Shown here piece by piece: positions 4,578 to 5,439 of a DNA stretch of 5,439 nt (position 1 is its first letter; every line of letters starts with the position of its first letter). The stretch is from an uncultured Hyphomicrobiales bacterium (GTDB lineage: Bacteria > Pseudomonadota > Alphaproteobacteria > Rhizobiales > Beijerinckiaceae): NCBI GenBank assembly GCA_903903935.1, contig CAIVAX010000310.1, positions 1-5,439 on the forward strand. Direction: 5' to 3'. The position numbers were made by a program, and so were the translations under genes. The notes beneath the pieces are model-generated. The model did no database searches. It was given only the letters and a program-made list of their open reading frames with translations, and was not told the origin of the DNA.

Positions 4578-5439
4578 GCCAAACTCCGCTGACCATAGAT
4601 GCTGCGCTGTCTGCGCATGCCCCACTTCCCGTTGAAGCGCGCCATTTGCTCAAATCCGTCTTTGGCTATGATGATTTTCGCCCCGGTCAGGATCAGGTGT
4701 TGGCGCATGTGGTGGCGGGAGATTCAGTGCTGGCTGTCATGCCCACGGGCAGTGGCAAATCCATGTGCTATCAATTGCCCGCTTTGATGGAAGAGGGGCT
4801 CACCCTTGTTGTCTCGCCGCTCATTGCGCTGATGCGCGATCAAGTCAGCCAGATGCAATCGCTTGGTATTGCAGCGGCAACTTTGAATTCGATGACCCAA
4901 GAGGATGAGGCGGCTGAGATTTGGGCGCAATTGCGCGCGGGGGCGATGAAGCTGCTCTATGTCTCGCCCGAGCGATTGGTGAGCGAGTCTTTACTGCGCT
5001 CTCTCAAGTCCATTGGTGTGAAGCGTCTGGCCATTGATGAGGCGCATTGCGTGTCCGAATGGGGCCATGATTTTCGCCCCGAATATCGCCAGCTGCGCCG
5101 CGCTGTTGCCGCACTTGGTCCTGTGCCTGTCTTGGCTTTAACCGCGACAGCCGATCGCATCACCCGCGAAGATATTGTCGAGCGCTTGTTTGAACACAAG
5201 CCCGCTACCATTCTGCATAGTTTTGATCGGCCCAATATTGATTTGACCTTCGCTGCCAAAGATCAGCCCAAGCGGCAATTGCTGGCCTTTTTGGATCGCC
5301 ACCGCGGCCAGAATGGCATTGTCTATTGCGCCTCGCGTGCGCGCACGGAAGCGCTGGCGGAGTATTTTGTCAAAGCCGGACATGAGGCCTTTGCTTATCA
5401 TGCGGGCATGGAGCAAGAGCACAGAAACCATCATCAAGA
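4574..5439 (+). CDS. recQ: ATP-dependent DNA helicase RecQ (3' end outside window)
   Basis: RecQ is a 3'-5' superfamily 2 helicase that unwinds DNA at gaps and stalled forks, feeding the RecFOR recombination pathway. The frame is open for 288 codons to the window edge, about half of a usual RecQ of around 600 residues. The visible part is the helicase core. Motif 0 is FGYDDFRPGQDQV (30-42). Walker A is PTGSGKS (57-63, Lys62). Motif Ia lies around SPLIALMRDQ (81-90). Motif II is DEAH (155-158), followed by the RecQ-specific aromatic-rich loop CVSEWGHDFRPEY (159-171). Motif III is LALTATA (187-193), and motif IV is IVYCASR (249-255). The AYHAGM block (274-279) continues into domain 2. The RQC and HRDC domains, if present, lie beyond 5439. 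The start ATG overlaps the recF TGA, with GGAGG four bases upstream. Confidence 0.96.
   Translation, partial: MSQTPLTIDAALSAHAPLPVEARHLLKSVFGYDDFRPGQDQVLAHVVAGDSVLAVMPTGSGKSMCYQLPALMEEGLTLVVSPLIALMRDQVSQMQSLGIAAATLNSMTQEDEAAEIWAQLRAGAMKLLYVSPERLVSESLLRSLKSIGVKRLAIDEAHCVSEWGHDFRPEYRQLRRAVAALGPVPVLALTATADRITREDIVERLFEHKPATILHSFDRPNIDLTFAAKDQPKRQLLAFLDRHRGQNGIVYCASRARTEALAEYFVKAGHEAFAYHAGMEQEHRNHHQ

Noticed and set aside
4574..5439. recQ as a truncated or broken gene
   Set aside because: The frame is uninterrupted to the last base. The missing C-terminal part is due to the window boundary.

Overview
The window looks like a chromosomal segment from an alphaproteobacterium. The evidence is a small FYDLN_acid (TIGR02300-type) zinc-ribbon protein, a family I know only from Alphaproteobacteria; a RecF with alphaproteobacterial-style sequence blocks; a tRNA-Ala(GGC) of alphaproteobacterial type; and moderately GC-rich DNA. 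I cannot name a genus. Apart from short intergenic spaces the window is fully coding, and I see no insertion sequence, phage gene or CRISPR array.

Layout. The left 60% is on the minus strand. Read in its own direction from about 3229 down to 19, it holds: a 498-residue protein joining an N-terminal helix-turn-helix to a SAM-methyltransferase-like region; a methylenetetrahydrofolate reductase (MTHFR, MetF family) starting 12 bases later behind a strong ribosome binding site; a 166-base gap with two small hairpins and a candidate promoter; the FYDLN_acid protein followed at once by a hairpin; a candidate stable-RNA promoter; and tRNA-Ala(GGC). The right 40% is on the plus strand: recF, then recQ, whose start overlaps the recF stop (ATGA). 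recQ runs off the right edge. The two blocks are separated by a 178-base divergent promoter region (3230-3407).

How the genes fit together. RecF and RecQ belong to the same RecFOR pathway for gap repair and fork recovery, and here they are probably translationally coupled. The MTHFR and the HTH-methyltransferase form a tight two-gene operon. Its likely theme is one-carbon/methyl-group metabolism, with the fusion protein as a regulator, a methyltransferase, or both. This pair is the least ordinary part of the window. FYDLN_acid has no known function. The intergenic spaces are all shorter than 300 bases (95-240, 604-769, 3230-3407), and the regulatory calls inside them are consensus matches made by eye.
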